9,267 nt of DNA. Source: Bacillota bacterium (GTDB lineage: Bacteria; Bacillota; Clostridia; Clostridiales; Clostridiaceae). A program made the translations under genes and the position numbers. Below the pieces are notes generated by a model that was not told the origin of the DNA, made no database searches, and was given only the letters and a program-made list of their open reading frames with translations. The DNA lies in contig JAEXSY010000058.1 of the NCBI GenBank assembly GCA_023440105.1, positions 1 to 9,267 of the forward strand, written 5' to 3'. Within the stretch, counting starts at the first letter, position 1. The number at the start of each line of letters is the position of its first letter. Shown here piece by piece: positions 1-5,973 of this stretch.

Positions 1-458
1 CTATGATTCCTTTGTTTACCTGGTTTGGAAGGCTAGGTTTGATTAATACAACCCTAGGGTTTATTCTCCCAACAATTTCAACAGCATTTTTGATTTTTCT
101 TTTTAGGCAGAGCTCCAGAAGCTTTCCTGTAGATATAATTGAAGCAGCAAGGATAGAAGGAATGTCAGAGCTGGGTATTTTTCTGAAGATTTTTATACCA
201 ATAATGAAGCCCACCTATGCTGCAGGAATTACTGTAACCTTTATGAATGCCTGGAACAGCTATTTATGGCCTTTAATAGTCCTACAGGGACCAAAGAGTC
301 GAACTATGCCTCTGTTAATTTCTAATTTAATATCCGGCTATACAATTGATTACGGAACATTAATGCTTGCCGTTACCATCAGCACGTTGCCAACAATAAT
401 TATTTTCTTTATGCTACAGAGATACTTTAAGGAAGGAATTACAGGAGCAGTAAAATAA
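1..458 (+). CDS. ABC sugar transporter permease, MalG/LacG type (partial, 5' end outside window)
   Basis: This is the C-terminal part of an inner-membrane permease that, with a second permease, a binding protein and an ATPase, imports sugars. About 151 residues are visible, whereas family members usually have about 270-280, so the ATG at position 3 is probably an internal methionine and the true start lies upstream. Hydrophobic helices lie near residues 15-35, 72-95 and 118-138 of the visible part. Between the first two is the EAA loop that docks on the ATPase (residues 47-70, starting EAARIEGMSELGIF and ending IPIMKP), the family signature. The YFKEGITGAVK-like tail is typical of MalG/LacG proteins. 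The gene lies 22 bp before a beta-galactosidase on the same strand, so the substrate is plausibly a beta-galactoside such as lactose, but this is inferred from context only. Confidence 0.93.
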   Translation, partial: MIPLFTWFGRLGLINTTLGFILPTISTAFLIFLFRQSSRSFPVDIIEAARIEGMSELGIFLKIFIPIMKPTYAAGITVTFMNAWNSYLWPLIVLQGPKSRTMPLLISNLISGYTIDYGTLMLAVTISTLPTIIIFFMLQRYFKEGITGAVK

Positions 459-480
459 ATGAATTCAAGGAGGAGTTTAC

Positions 481-2496
481 ATGGAATTTAACTATCAATG
501 GCTTCACGATCCTGAAAGGTTCAAAATTAATAGGGTGGAGGCTCATTCTGACCATAAATATTATCGCAATGAGGAAGGAAAAGAGAATTTTCAAATTTCA
601 CTTAATGGTAGCTGGAAGTTTTCTTATGCTGCTTATTATGAAGCGAGAATTAGAGATTTTGAAAAGGAGGACTTTGATTGTTCTCTTTGGGAGGAAATTC
701 AGGTTCCTGGGCATATCCAGCTTCAGGGATATGACAAGCCACAGTATGTAAACGTAATGTATCCCTGGGATGGAAGAGAGAAGGTAGAAGAGGGGAGGGC
801 TCCTGAGGAATTCAACCCTGTTGCAAGCTATATAAGGTATATTGATTTAACAGAAGAACAGCTTAAGGAAAAGATGTTTATATCCTTCCAGGGTGTGGAA
901 AGTGCCTTTGCCCTCTGGGTAAACGGAAAGTTTATTGGCTACAGTACCGATACCTTCACACCTTCTGAATTTGATATATCTCAAGCTATAAGGGTAGGGA
1001 ATAATAAGCTTGCTGTTCAGGTTTTCAAGTGGAGTGCAGCTAGCTGGCTGGAGGACCAGGACTTCTGGAGGTTCTCAGGGATATTTAGAGATGTTTATCT
1101 TTATTCTATTCCAAAGGTTCATATTTCAGATATTTTTGTTAAGCCTTATTTAGATGAAAGCTTTACTAGCTGCAATATAGCCGTAAAGGTAAAGCTTTTA
1201 GGAGATCAGGGGAGACTATTTATTAATATCCTTGATAAAGAAGGAAATGAGGTAAAAAGCCTTGAAAGAGAAGCGGAATCTGGGGAGTTTTATATAGACC
1301 TTGATAATCCAAGGCTCTGGAGCTCAGAGGATCCATATCTCTATACCATAAAAATTAATGTCCTCGACAGGGAAAATAATCATCAGGAAACGGTTATTCA
1401 AAGGTTTGGCTGCAGACGGTTTGAATTAAAGAATAATATGATGCATATAAACGGTAAAAGAATTGTGTTTAAAGGTGTAAACAGACATGAATTCAGTGCT
1501 GATAGGGGAAGAGCAATTACAGAGGAGGACATGCTCTGGGACGTGCTCACAATGAAAAAGAATAACATTAATGCCGTGAGAACTTCTCATTATCCTAACC
1601 AGTCGCATTTTTATGATTTATGTGATGAATATGGACTCTATATGATCGATGAGGTGAATATTGAAACCCATGGAACCTGGGGAGCCTACGAAGGAATAGT
1701 TTCCAAGGAGCATGCTATCCCAGGTGACAAAGAGGAATGGCTGGAAGCGGTGCTAGATAGAGCTAACTCTATGTTTCAGAGAGATAAAAATCACACCTCC
1801 ATATTGCTTTGGTCCTGTGGAAATGAATCCTTTGGAGGAAAAAACTTCTATGAGATGAGCAAATTCTTTAAAGAGGTTGATGATACAAGATTAGTCCATT
1901 ATGAAGGAGTTTTCTTTGATAGAAGATACAACGACACCAGTGATGTGGAATCACAGATGTATACCTCTGTAGAAAACATAAAGAAATTCTTAAAAGAGCA
2001 TAGGGATAAGCCTTTTATTGCTGTTGAATATGCTCATGCCATGGGAAATTCCCTAGGGGCACACTATAAGTACACTGAGCTGGCTTATGAAGAACCGTTA
2101 TATCAAGGGGGCTTCATTTGGGACTTTATAGACCAGGCTATCTACCATAGGAATATCAATGGAGAAAGGTATCTGGCTTATGGAGGAGATTTCTTGGACA
2201 GACCTACTGATTATGATTTTTGTGGAAATGGCATAGTGTTTGCCGATAGAACTCCTTCTCCTAAATTGCCTGAGGTGAAATATAATTACCAGGACTTTTT
2301 AATACTAGTATCAAAGGATAAATTAAGCATAAAGAATAGAAGCCTATTTACCAATACCTCTAAATATATAGGAGAGCTGATTCTTTACAGAGAAGGAATA
2401 GAAATAAAAAGAAGAACCTTTGAGATAGCTGTTGATCCTGGAGAAGAAGGAAGCTATGAGATTCCAAAAGATTTTGTGGAGGAATGTGGAGATTAG
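481..2496 (+). CDS. lacZ: Beta-galactosidase large fragment (GH2 catalytic part, ends at premature TAG)
   Basis: This is the 671-residue product translated up to the TAG. It contains the catalytic machinery, compared with E. coli LacZ: acid/base Glu449 in WSCGNES (E. coli E461), nucleophile Glu516 in VEYAHAMGNS (E. coli E537), the metal-site pair Glu395/His397 in NIETHG (E. coli E416/H418), His336 in NRHEF, His370 in TSHYP, and the LEDQDFWR motif at 190-197. It would hydrolyse terminal beta-galactosides such as lactose in the cytoplasm. It lacks the C-terminal sandwich, which in E. coli LacZ supplies active-site Trp999, so alone it is probably inactive or poorly folded. The length resembles LacL (about 630 residues), the large chain of lactobacillar LacLM. 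Strong SD AAGGAGG, 7-nt spacing. Confidence 0.8.
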   Translation: MEFNYQWLHDPERFKINRVEAHSDHKYYRNEEGKENFQISLNGSWKFSYAAYYEARIRDFEKEDFDCSLWEEIQVPGHIQLQGYDKPQYVNVMYPWDGREKVEEGRAPEEFNPVASYIRYIDLTEEQLKEKMFISFQGVESAFALWVNGKFIGYSTDTFTPSEFDISQAIRVGNNKLAVQVFKWSAASWLEDQDFWRFSGIFRDVYLYSIPKVHISDIFVKPYLDESFTSCNIAVKVKLLGDQGRLFINILDKEGNEVKSLEREAESGEFYIDLDNPRLWSSEDPYLYTIKINVLDRENNHQETVIQRFGCRRFELKNNMMHINGKRIVFKGVNRHEFSADRGRAITEEDMLWDVLTMKKNNINAVRTSHYPNQSHFYDLCDEYGLYMIDEVNIETHGTWGAYEGIVSKEHAIPGDKEEWLEAVLDRANSMFQRDKNHTSILLWSCGNESFGGKNFYEMSKFFKEVDDTRLVHYEGVFFDRRYNDTSDVESQMYTSVENIKKFLKEHRDKPFIAVEYAHAMGNSLGAHYKYTELAYEEPLYQGGFIWDFIDQAIYHRNINGERYLAYGGDFLDRPTDYDFCGNGIVFADRTPSPKLPEVKYNYQDFLILVSKDKLSIKNRSLFTNTSKYIGELILYREGIEIKRRTFEIAVDPGEEGSYEIPKDFVEECGD

Positions 2497-2706
2497 GAGG
2501 TCTCAATAGTAGCTTCTTTAAAGCTTAAGACGGATTGCAAATGGGCGGAAAAAGGACATGAAATAGCCTTTGGGGAATGTATTATTGAAACCGAGAAAAA
2601 AGAAGCTCGGGATGAAGAATTACCCTTTGAGCTGATACATGGCCATTCTAATGTAGGGGTAAAGGGTAGAGACTTCATTGCTCTATTTTCTAAGGTCAGA
2701 GGTGGA

Positions 2707-3498
2707 ATGATTTCTTATGAAGCTATGGGAAAAGAATTTATTATCGATGCAGTAAAGCCAAACTTCTGGAGAGCACCTATAGAAAACGATTATGGAAGCA
2801 GGATGCCTTATAGATTAAGTCCTTGGAAGATTATCAGCATGTATTCTTTAGGACAGCTAATCAGTGCTGAGGCATTAGAAGACCATGCAGAAATAAAGTA
2901 TAAATATGTTGCTCCTTATGGTTCTGAGGAAATTGAGATTTGCACTATGCTATACAAGGTATATGGAGATGGAAGACTGATAATTACCATGGCCACAGAA
3001 GGTAAGGAAGGTCTGCCTGAAATGCCTGAATTTGGGGTGCTTTTTAAGCTTCCGGGTGAATACGATAATCTCTGGTGGTATGGTAAAGGCCCTGAGGAAA
3101 ACTATTGGGATAGAAATAGAGGTTATAAGCTTGGGGTTTATGAGAATAAGGTGAAGGATAATTTCACACCATATATACTGCCTCAGGAATGTGGAAATCA
3201 TACAGAGGTACGAAAGGCCAGGATTACCAATGAAGAGGGTTTTGGTATTGAAGTTAATATGGATAAAAAGAGCTTAAACGTACTTCCCTACACTCCTCAC
3301 GTGGTAGAAAATGCAGCCCATGGTTTTGAACTGCCAACACCTTATGAAACGATAGTAAGGATAGCAGAGAAGCAGATGGGAGTAGGAGGGGATAATAGCT
3401 GGGGAGCACAAACTCATGAGGAATTCCTTCTGAAGGCTTCGGAAAAGAGGGAACTAACCTTCGAAGTGACTTTTGTAAATAATGAATTAAATAAATAA
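2707..3498 (+). CDS. Beta-galactosidase C-terminal fragment (small-chain domain)
   Basis: This open frame after the TAG encodes the GH2 C-terminal beta-sandwich. The listed start, ATG 2707, is only the first ATG after the stop. Homologous sequence already begins at 2497 (residue 673 of the full frame), and an ATG 2707 start would cut off the first strands of the domain. Visible motifs, in full-frame numbering, are NFWRAPIENDYG (761-772), WWYGKGPEENYWDR (around 865-878), PQECGNHTEVR (901-911) and DNSWG (971-975), whose Trp974 corresponds to E. coli Trp999 that closes the galactose pocket. Between 2497 and 2706 the frame has no ATG, GTG or TTG. Purines in AGAGGTGG lie almost against ATG 2707, a poor spacing. 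It may be untranslated, made by weak re-initiation, or supply a LacM-like small chain. Confidence 0.6.
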   Translation: MISYEAMGKEFIIDAVKPNFWRAPIENDYGSRMPYRLSPWKIISMYSLGQLISAEALEDHAEIKYKYVAPYGSEEIEICTMLYKVYGDGRLIITMATEGKEGLPEMPEFGVLFKLPGEYDNLWWYGKGPEENYWDRNRGYKLGVYENKVKDNFTPYILPQECGNHTEVRKARITNEEGFGIEVNMDKKSLNVLPYTPHVVENAAHGFELPTPYETIVRIAEKQMGVGGDNSWGAQTHEEFLLKASEKRELTFEVTFVNNELNK

Positions 3499-3501
3499 GG
3501 C

Positions 3502-3543
3502 AAAAACCTCTCAGTTCATCCTTTGATATACTGAGAGGTTTTT
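3502..3543. terminator. Bidirectional intrinsic terminator between lacZ and the pfoR-like gene
   Basis: Perfect 13-bp inverted repeat: AAAAACCTCTCAG at 3502-3514 pairs with CTGAGAGGTTTTT at 3531-3543, around a 16-nt loop. The outer A/T ends give a U-run after the stem on either strand, so it can stop lacZ transcription (lacZ stop at 3496-3498) and the converging gene, whose stop codon is at 3545-3547. Confidence 0.93.
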
Positions 3544-3544
3544 G

Positions 3545-4609
3545 TTAATCTAGTTTTAAATCTCCTTCTTTAATCCAGTGTATTTTTCTGAAGAAGTTGC
3601 CTATGATAGGTGTAAGTATTGCTGGCAGCACAAAGCTTATGAGTATTAGTCCTATCCAGTCCATAGAGGTTATAGAAGCTTTTGCACCAATAGATATATC
3701 ATTTAGCCAGCCGGTGTATACACCTATTTGTCCAACAAATCCGCAGGTGCCCATACCAGAAGCAATGGCTGCCCCATTCATCTGAAGCTTGAATATACAG
3801 GTGGCTATGGGACCGGTTATGGCTGCTACCAGGGTAGGAGGTATCCATATCCTGGGGTTCTTTACTATGTTGCCCATCTGAAGCATGCTTGTACCTATAC
3901 CTTGAGAAACAAGACCTCCAACCTTATTTTCTCTATAGCTCATAAAAGCAAAGCCTACCATTTGAGCACAGCAACCAGCAACGGCAGCACCACCGGCAAG
4001 ACCTGTTAGTCCTAAGGCGGCACAGATGGCTGCACTGCTTATTGGGAGAGTTAAGGCTATTCCTACTATTGTAGAAACCAGTATGCCCATAAGGAAGGGT
4101 TGTAGCTCTGTTGCCCACATAATTACACTGCCCACAGCATTAGCTGCATTCCCTATGGAAGGAGCCCACCAGCTGGATAGAAGCACCCCAATAAATATAG
4201 TTACAAAGGGTGTAACTAAGATATCTACTCGTGTTTCCTTTGAAACTGCCTTACCGAACTCTGCTGCAAATATGGAGACTATAAGCACTGCTAATGGACC
4301 GCCTGCACCTCCTAAGGTATTTGCAGCACTGCCTACAGCAGCTAGTGAAAAGAGTACAAGCTGAGGAGCCTGAAGGGCATAGCCGATGGAAATAGCCATG
4401 GCTGGCCCTGAAACAGCCTTAGCATAGCCTCCTACAGTTACTAGATAGGGAATATTCAGCTGCTCTCCTAAGGTAGACATTATTGTTCCGATTAGGAGAG
4501 AAGCAAATAATCCTTGAGCCATAGCTCCCATGGCGTCTATACCATAGCGCTTGGCTGAAAATGTGATGTTTTTTCTCTTAAAAAATTCTAAAACTTTATT
4601 ATTTCCCAC
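3545..4609 (-). CDS. PfoR-family membrane protein, stand-alone PTS EIIC-like (EIIC_2)
   Basis: A 354-residue polytopic membrane protein of the family that includes Clostridium perfringens PfoR, first named as a regulator of perfringolysin and now grouped with PTS EIIC domains. Signature stretches are IDAMGAMAQGLFASLLIGT (24-42), AAEFGKAVSKETRVDILVTP (115-134), ATELQPFLMG (166-175), TLPISSAA (187-194), GCCAQMVGF (212-220), KNPRIWIPPTL (250-260) and GMGTCGFVGQIG (285-296). Full length for the family; no EIIA or EIIB domain is attached, so transport would need partners elsewhere, and the true substrate or regulatory role is unknown to me. The start is GTG (4607-4609), placed by the conserved N-terminus. 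The nearest SD, AGGGGG at 4622-4627 in forward coordinates, is 12 nt away, which is long. The gene is monocistronic, with its own promoter and palindromic operator upstream and a shared terminator downstream. It is divergent from licT. Confidence 0.9.
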   Translation of the reverse strand: MGNNKVLEFFKRKNITFSAKRYGIDAMGAMAQGLFASLLIGTIMSTLGEQLNIPYLVTVGGYAKAVSGPAMAISIGYALQAPQLVLFSLAAVGSAANTLGGAGGPLAVLIVSIFAAEFGKAVSKETRVDILVTPFVTIFIGVLLSSWWAPSIGNAANAVGSVIMWATELQPFLMGILVSTIVGIALTLPISSAAICAALGLTGLAGGAAVAGCCAQMVGFAFMSYRENKVGGLVSQGIGTSMLQMGNIVKNPRIWIPPTLVAAITGPIATCIFKLQMNGAAIASGMGTCGFVGQIGVYTGWLNDISIGAKASITSMDWIGLILISFVLPAILTPIIGNFFRKIHWIKEGDLKLD

Positions 4610-4642
4610 AGTATCAATTAGCCCCCTAAAAAATGTATTTAC

Positions 4643-4658
4643 AGGTGTATATACACCT
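4643..4658. promoter_or_regulatory. Perfect 16-bp palindrome, probable repressor operator for the pfoR-like gene
   Basis: AGGTGTATATACACCT is its own reverse complement over all 16 bases. On the minus strand it begins 7 nt after the -10 hexamer, so it covers roughly +1 to +16, the classic place for a repressor to block initiation or early elongation. The core GTATATAC resembles operators of GntR-superfamily regulators of the HutC/TreR type (TTGTATATACAA for TreR). The identity of the protein is inference; no regulator gene of that type is in the window. Confidence 0.7.
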
Positions 4659-4665
4659 ATTTAGG

Positions 4666-4694
4666 AATATAACATTTTTTAATTTAAAAAGCAA
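4666..4694 (-). promoter_or_regulatory. Sigma-A-type promoter of the pfoR-like gene
   Basis: Reading the minus strand, the -35 TTGCTT (forward 4689-4694) and the -10 TATATT (forward 4666-4671) are separated by exactly 17 nt. The start point would fall near 4659-4660, at the edge of the 16-bp palindrome, giving a leader of about 50 nt before the GTG start. Confidence 0.65.
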
Positions 4695-4747
4695 TAGAGG
4701 AATATACAATGAATATTTTTTTAATATTAATCATATATTGCTATGTA

Positions 4748-4776
4748 TTGACTTTTAAGCTGTTGTATTTTATCAT
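4748..4776 (+). promoter_or_regulatory. Sigma-A-type promoter of licT
   Basis: The -35 TTGACT (4748-4753) and -10 TATCAT (4771-4776) are separated by 17 nt. Predicted start near 4783, giving a leader of about 150 nt. No terminator or RAT is visible in this leader, so licT itself does not look attenuated. Confidence 0.6.
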
Positions 4777-4932
4777 ATAAATAATTGCACTATTTTTAAA
4801 AAAAGAATAATTTGAAAATACTGTTAATTAACATAAAAGATAACGAATTATTGAAAAATATATAATAAATGCTGCCTCAAATTAATGTACAAACACTGTA
4901 GTAATTGATTCAAAAAGAGAGGTGGTTATATA

Positions 4933-5760
4933 TTGTTTACTATCAAGAAAATCTACAATAATAATATCGCTTTAGTAGAAGCAAAAGGGATAACAAAGAT
5001 AGTAACAGGATCAGGAATTGCTTTTAGGAAGAAAATAGGCGACTTAATCACTGATGAATCTATTGAAGAGCAGTTTATATTAGATAAGGATATCCAGAGT
5101 GGAAGCTATGAAGAAATATTTAAAAATATCAGTCCCGAGATATTTCAGGCTATAAACAATGCAATAAACTATGCCAGTAAAGCTCTAGATGTAACCTTTG
5201 TAAGCACCAGTAGACTGGCAATGATAGATCATCTATACTACTCAATTAAAAGATATTATGATAACAGTAATATAAAGAATCCTCTTCTATGGGATTTAAA
5301 AACTTTATATGCTAAGGAGTTCCAAGTTGCTGCTGAATGTATTGATATAATCAATAAAGCCTTAAATATTCAATTAAGCCAGGATGAAGGTGGTTTTATA
5401 ACTCTTCATTTTATAAATGTGACTTATAGCGAAGGCGAAAGAAATTTAGCAGTTTTAGAAGCTGAAGCAGTAAACGATATACTAAATATTATACAGATAT
5501 ACTACAGGATAACATTAGATAAGGAAAGTGAAAAGTTCAGACGTCTAGCTACCCATATAAGATATTATGTGAGGAAGGCAGCTAAAAGAGAGGCATCAAA
5601 GAGTAAAAATATCTATTTATTCAACTATTATAAGCATATGCATTCTGATGCATACGAATGCGCTTTGAAAATTAAAGAGTATTCAAAAAGCAAATTAAAC
5701 TTTGAAATGAATGAGGACGAGCTACTGTATTTTACAGTGCATATCGTAAACTTAATATAA
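4933..5760 (+). CDS. licT: LicT/BglG-family transcription antiterminator (CAT-PRD1-PRD2)
   Basis: An RNA-binding antiterminator controlled by the PTS. Residues 1-55 form the CAT domain that binds the RAT hairpin (IKKIYNNNIALV at 4-15, TGSGIAFRKK at 25-34). PRD1 (about 65-170) and PRD2 (about 175-275) each carry two phosphorylatable histidines: His100 (MIDHLYYSIKRY), His159 (GGFITLHFIN), His208 (LATHIRYY) and His270 (YFTVHIVN). They match the four LicT histidines in position and context, so all control sites appear intact. At 275 residues it is full length for the family. The start is TTG 4933: the CAT domain begins exactly there, AGAGGTGG (4918-4925) lies 7 nt upstream, and the first in-frame ATG is codon 97. 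Its stop is four bases before a RAT-terminator that guards the following PTS gene, its expected target. By family logic, EII phosphorylation of PRD1 inactivates it without substrate and HPr phosphorylation of PRD2 activates it. Confidence 0.95.
   Translation: MFTIKKIYNNNIALVEAKGITKIVTGSGIAFRKKIGDLITDESIEEQFILDKDIQSGSYEEIFKNISPEIFQAINNAINYASKALDVTFVSTSRLAMIDHLYYSIKRYYDNSNIKNPLLWDLKTLYAKEFQVAAECIDIINKALNIQLSQDEGGFITLHFINVTYSEGERNLAVLEAEAVNDILNIIQIYYRITLDKESEKFRRLATHIRYYVRKAAKREASKSKNIYLFNYYKHMHSDAYECALKIKEYSKSKLNFEMNEDELLYFTVHIVNLI
5731..5758 (+). promoter_or_regulatory. Possible weak promoter at the end of licT for the RAT leader
   Basis: TTTACA at 5731-5736 and TAATAT at 5753-5758 are 16 nt apart and would start transcription near the first base of the RAT. 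The match is modest and lies inside coding sequence. The alternative is that the permease gene is reached only by read-through from the licT promoter. Confidence 0.25.
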
Positions 5761-5764
5761 ACTT

Positions 5765-5791
5765 GGATTGTTACCTTAAGAGGGCAAGACC
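5765..5791 (+). promoter_or_regulatory. Ribonucleic antiterminator (RAT), binding site for LicT
   Basis: A 27-nt element starting GGATTGTTAC and ending GGCAAGACC, matching both conserved ends of LicT/SacT/SacY RAT sites. It folds as expected: GG (5765-5766) with CC (5790-5791), TTG (5768-5770) with CAA (5785-5787), and CCT (5774-5776) with AGG (5781-5783), leaving the two asymmetric internal loops that CAT dimers recognise. It is 2 nt shorter than the usual 29, the loss being in the apical part. Its 3' end overlaps the 5' arm of the terminator, so the two structures exclude each other. Confidence 0.93.
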
Positions 5792-5841
5792 TATTAGCTT
5801 TAAGCGTAAAGGCTTAGAGCTTATTAGGTCTTTTATTTTTT
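5787..5841 (+). terminator. Conditional terminator of the RAT attenuator
   Basis: AGACCTA (5787-5793) pairs with TAGGTCT (5825-5831). The stem continues inward with imperfect pairing between TTAGCTTTAAG and CTTAGAGCTTA, and is followed by a U-rich run to 5841. Its first bases are the last bases of the RAT, so LicT binding would prevent it forming. Confidence 0.9.
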
Positions 5842-5867
5842 GCTCAAATTTTTCACAAAAGAAAAAG

Positions 5868-5903
5868 CTCAGTCTTGTTTTGATAATTGGTATTAGGGCT
5901 GAG
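5868..5903. other. Second hairpin in the nagE leader
   Basis: CTCAGTCTTG (5868-5877) can pair with TAGGGCTGAG (5894-5903): 10 bp with three G-U pairs and a 16-nt loop. On the plus strand it is followed by A-rich sequence, so it is not a plus-strand terminator. On the minus strand the stem is followed by a T-rich stretch (CTTTTTCTTTT), the look of a terminator facing back towards licT. Function unknown; it could protect the mRNA or block antisense transcription. Confidence 0.35.
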
Positions 5904-5973
5904 AAAAATATTAAATTTGTATCTTAAAATATTTATTAAGATAAATTCATAAATTGAAAGGAGTTATTATATT

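Larger units (their letters stand above)
481..3498 (+). pseudogene. lacZ: Beta-galactosidase LacZ, GH2, interrupted by one in-frame TAG
   Basis: One continuous frame encodes a full GH2 beta-galactosidase except for a TAG at 2494-2496 (codon 672). With that codon read as sense the product is 1005 residues, close to the ~1020 of E. coli LacZ. The encoded order is sugar-binding jelly roll (about 30-210), Ig-like domain (about 212-310), TIM barrel with the active site (about 312-600), second Ig-like domain (about 610-710, containing the stop) and the C-terminal beta-sandwich (about 718-1000). Sequence after the stop still reads as family sequence (WAEKGHEIAFG, PQECGNHTEVR, DNSWG), with no insertion or frame change. 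The start is ATG 481, with AAGGAGG at 467-473, 7 nt upstream. It forms an operon with the ABC permease. Readings are a recent nonsense mutation, a sequencing error, or a natural split into two chains as in LacL/LacM; the first two fit best because the second half has no good start. Confidence 0.85.
4610..4932. other. Intergenic region with divergent promoters (pfoR-like gene / licT)
   Basis: This 323-bp AT-rich gap separates two divergent genes. It contains a minus-strand promoter and palindromic operator next to the pfoR-like gene and a plus-strand promoter before licT, each listed separately. The licT leader would be about 150 nt. I see no RAT element, riboswitch core or credible small ORF in it. 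A 12-bp AT-only-core palindrome, TGTTAATTAACA, lies at 4822-4833 within the licT leader and may be chance. Confidence 0.7.

Noticed and set aside
2494..2496. TAG decoded as pyrrolysine or read through by a known signal
   Set aside because: GH2 galactosidases are not pyrrolysine proteins, the downstream context GAG GTC does not match the CARYYA readthrough context, and no pyl gene is in view.
2497..2706. A frameshift as the cause of the split lacZ
   Set aside because: Homology on both sides of the TAG is in the same frame (481, 2497 and 2707 are all in phase), so a single nonsense codon explains it.
2950..3201. Minus-strand 83-codon frame inside lacZ
   Set aside because: Antisense to conserved GH2 sequence, with no recognisable domain.
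3597..4364. Plus-strand open frames of about 60-110 codons across this stretch
   Set aside because: They are antisense shadows of the well-conserved pfoR-like gene, with no recognisable protein or SD.
4822..4833. TGTTAATTAACA palindrome as an operator in the licT leader
   Set aside because: Perfect over 12 bases but almost all A/T in an A/T-rich gap, so chance is a fair explanation; no other support.
4783..4932. A RAT or other attenuator in the licT leader
   Set aside because: No GGATTG...GGCAA...ACC pattern and no U-tailed hairpin were found in this stretch.
5797..5812. Catabolite-responsive (cre) site around AAGCG in the RAT terminator
   Set aside because: The flanks do not match the cre consensus and the bases belong to the terminator loop and stem.
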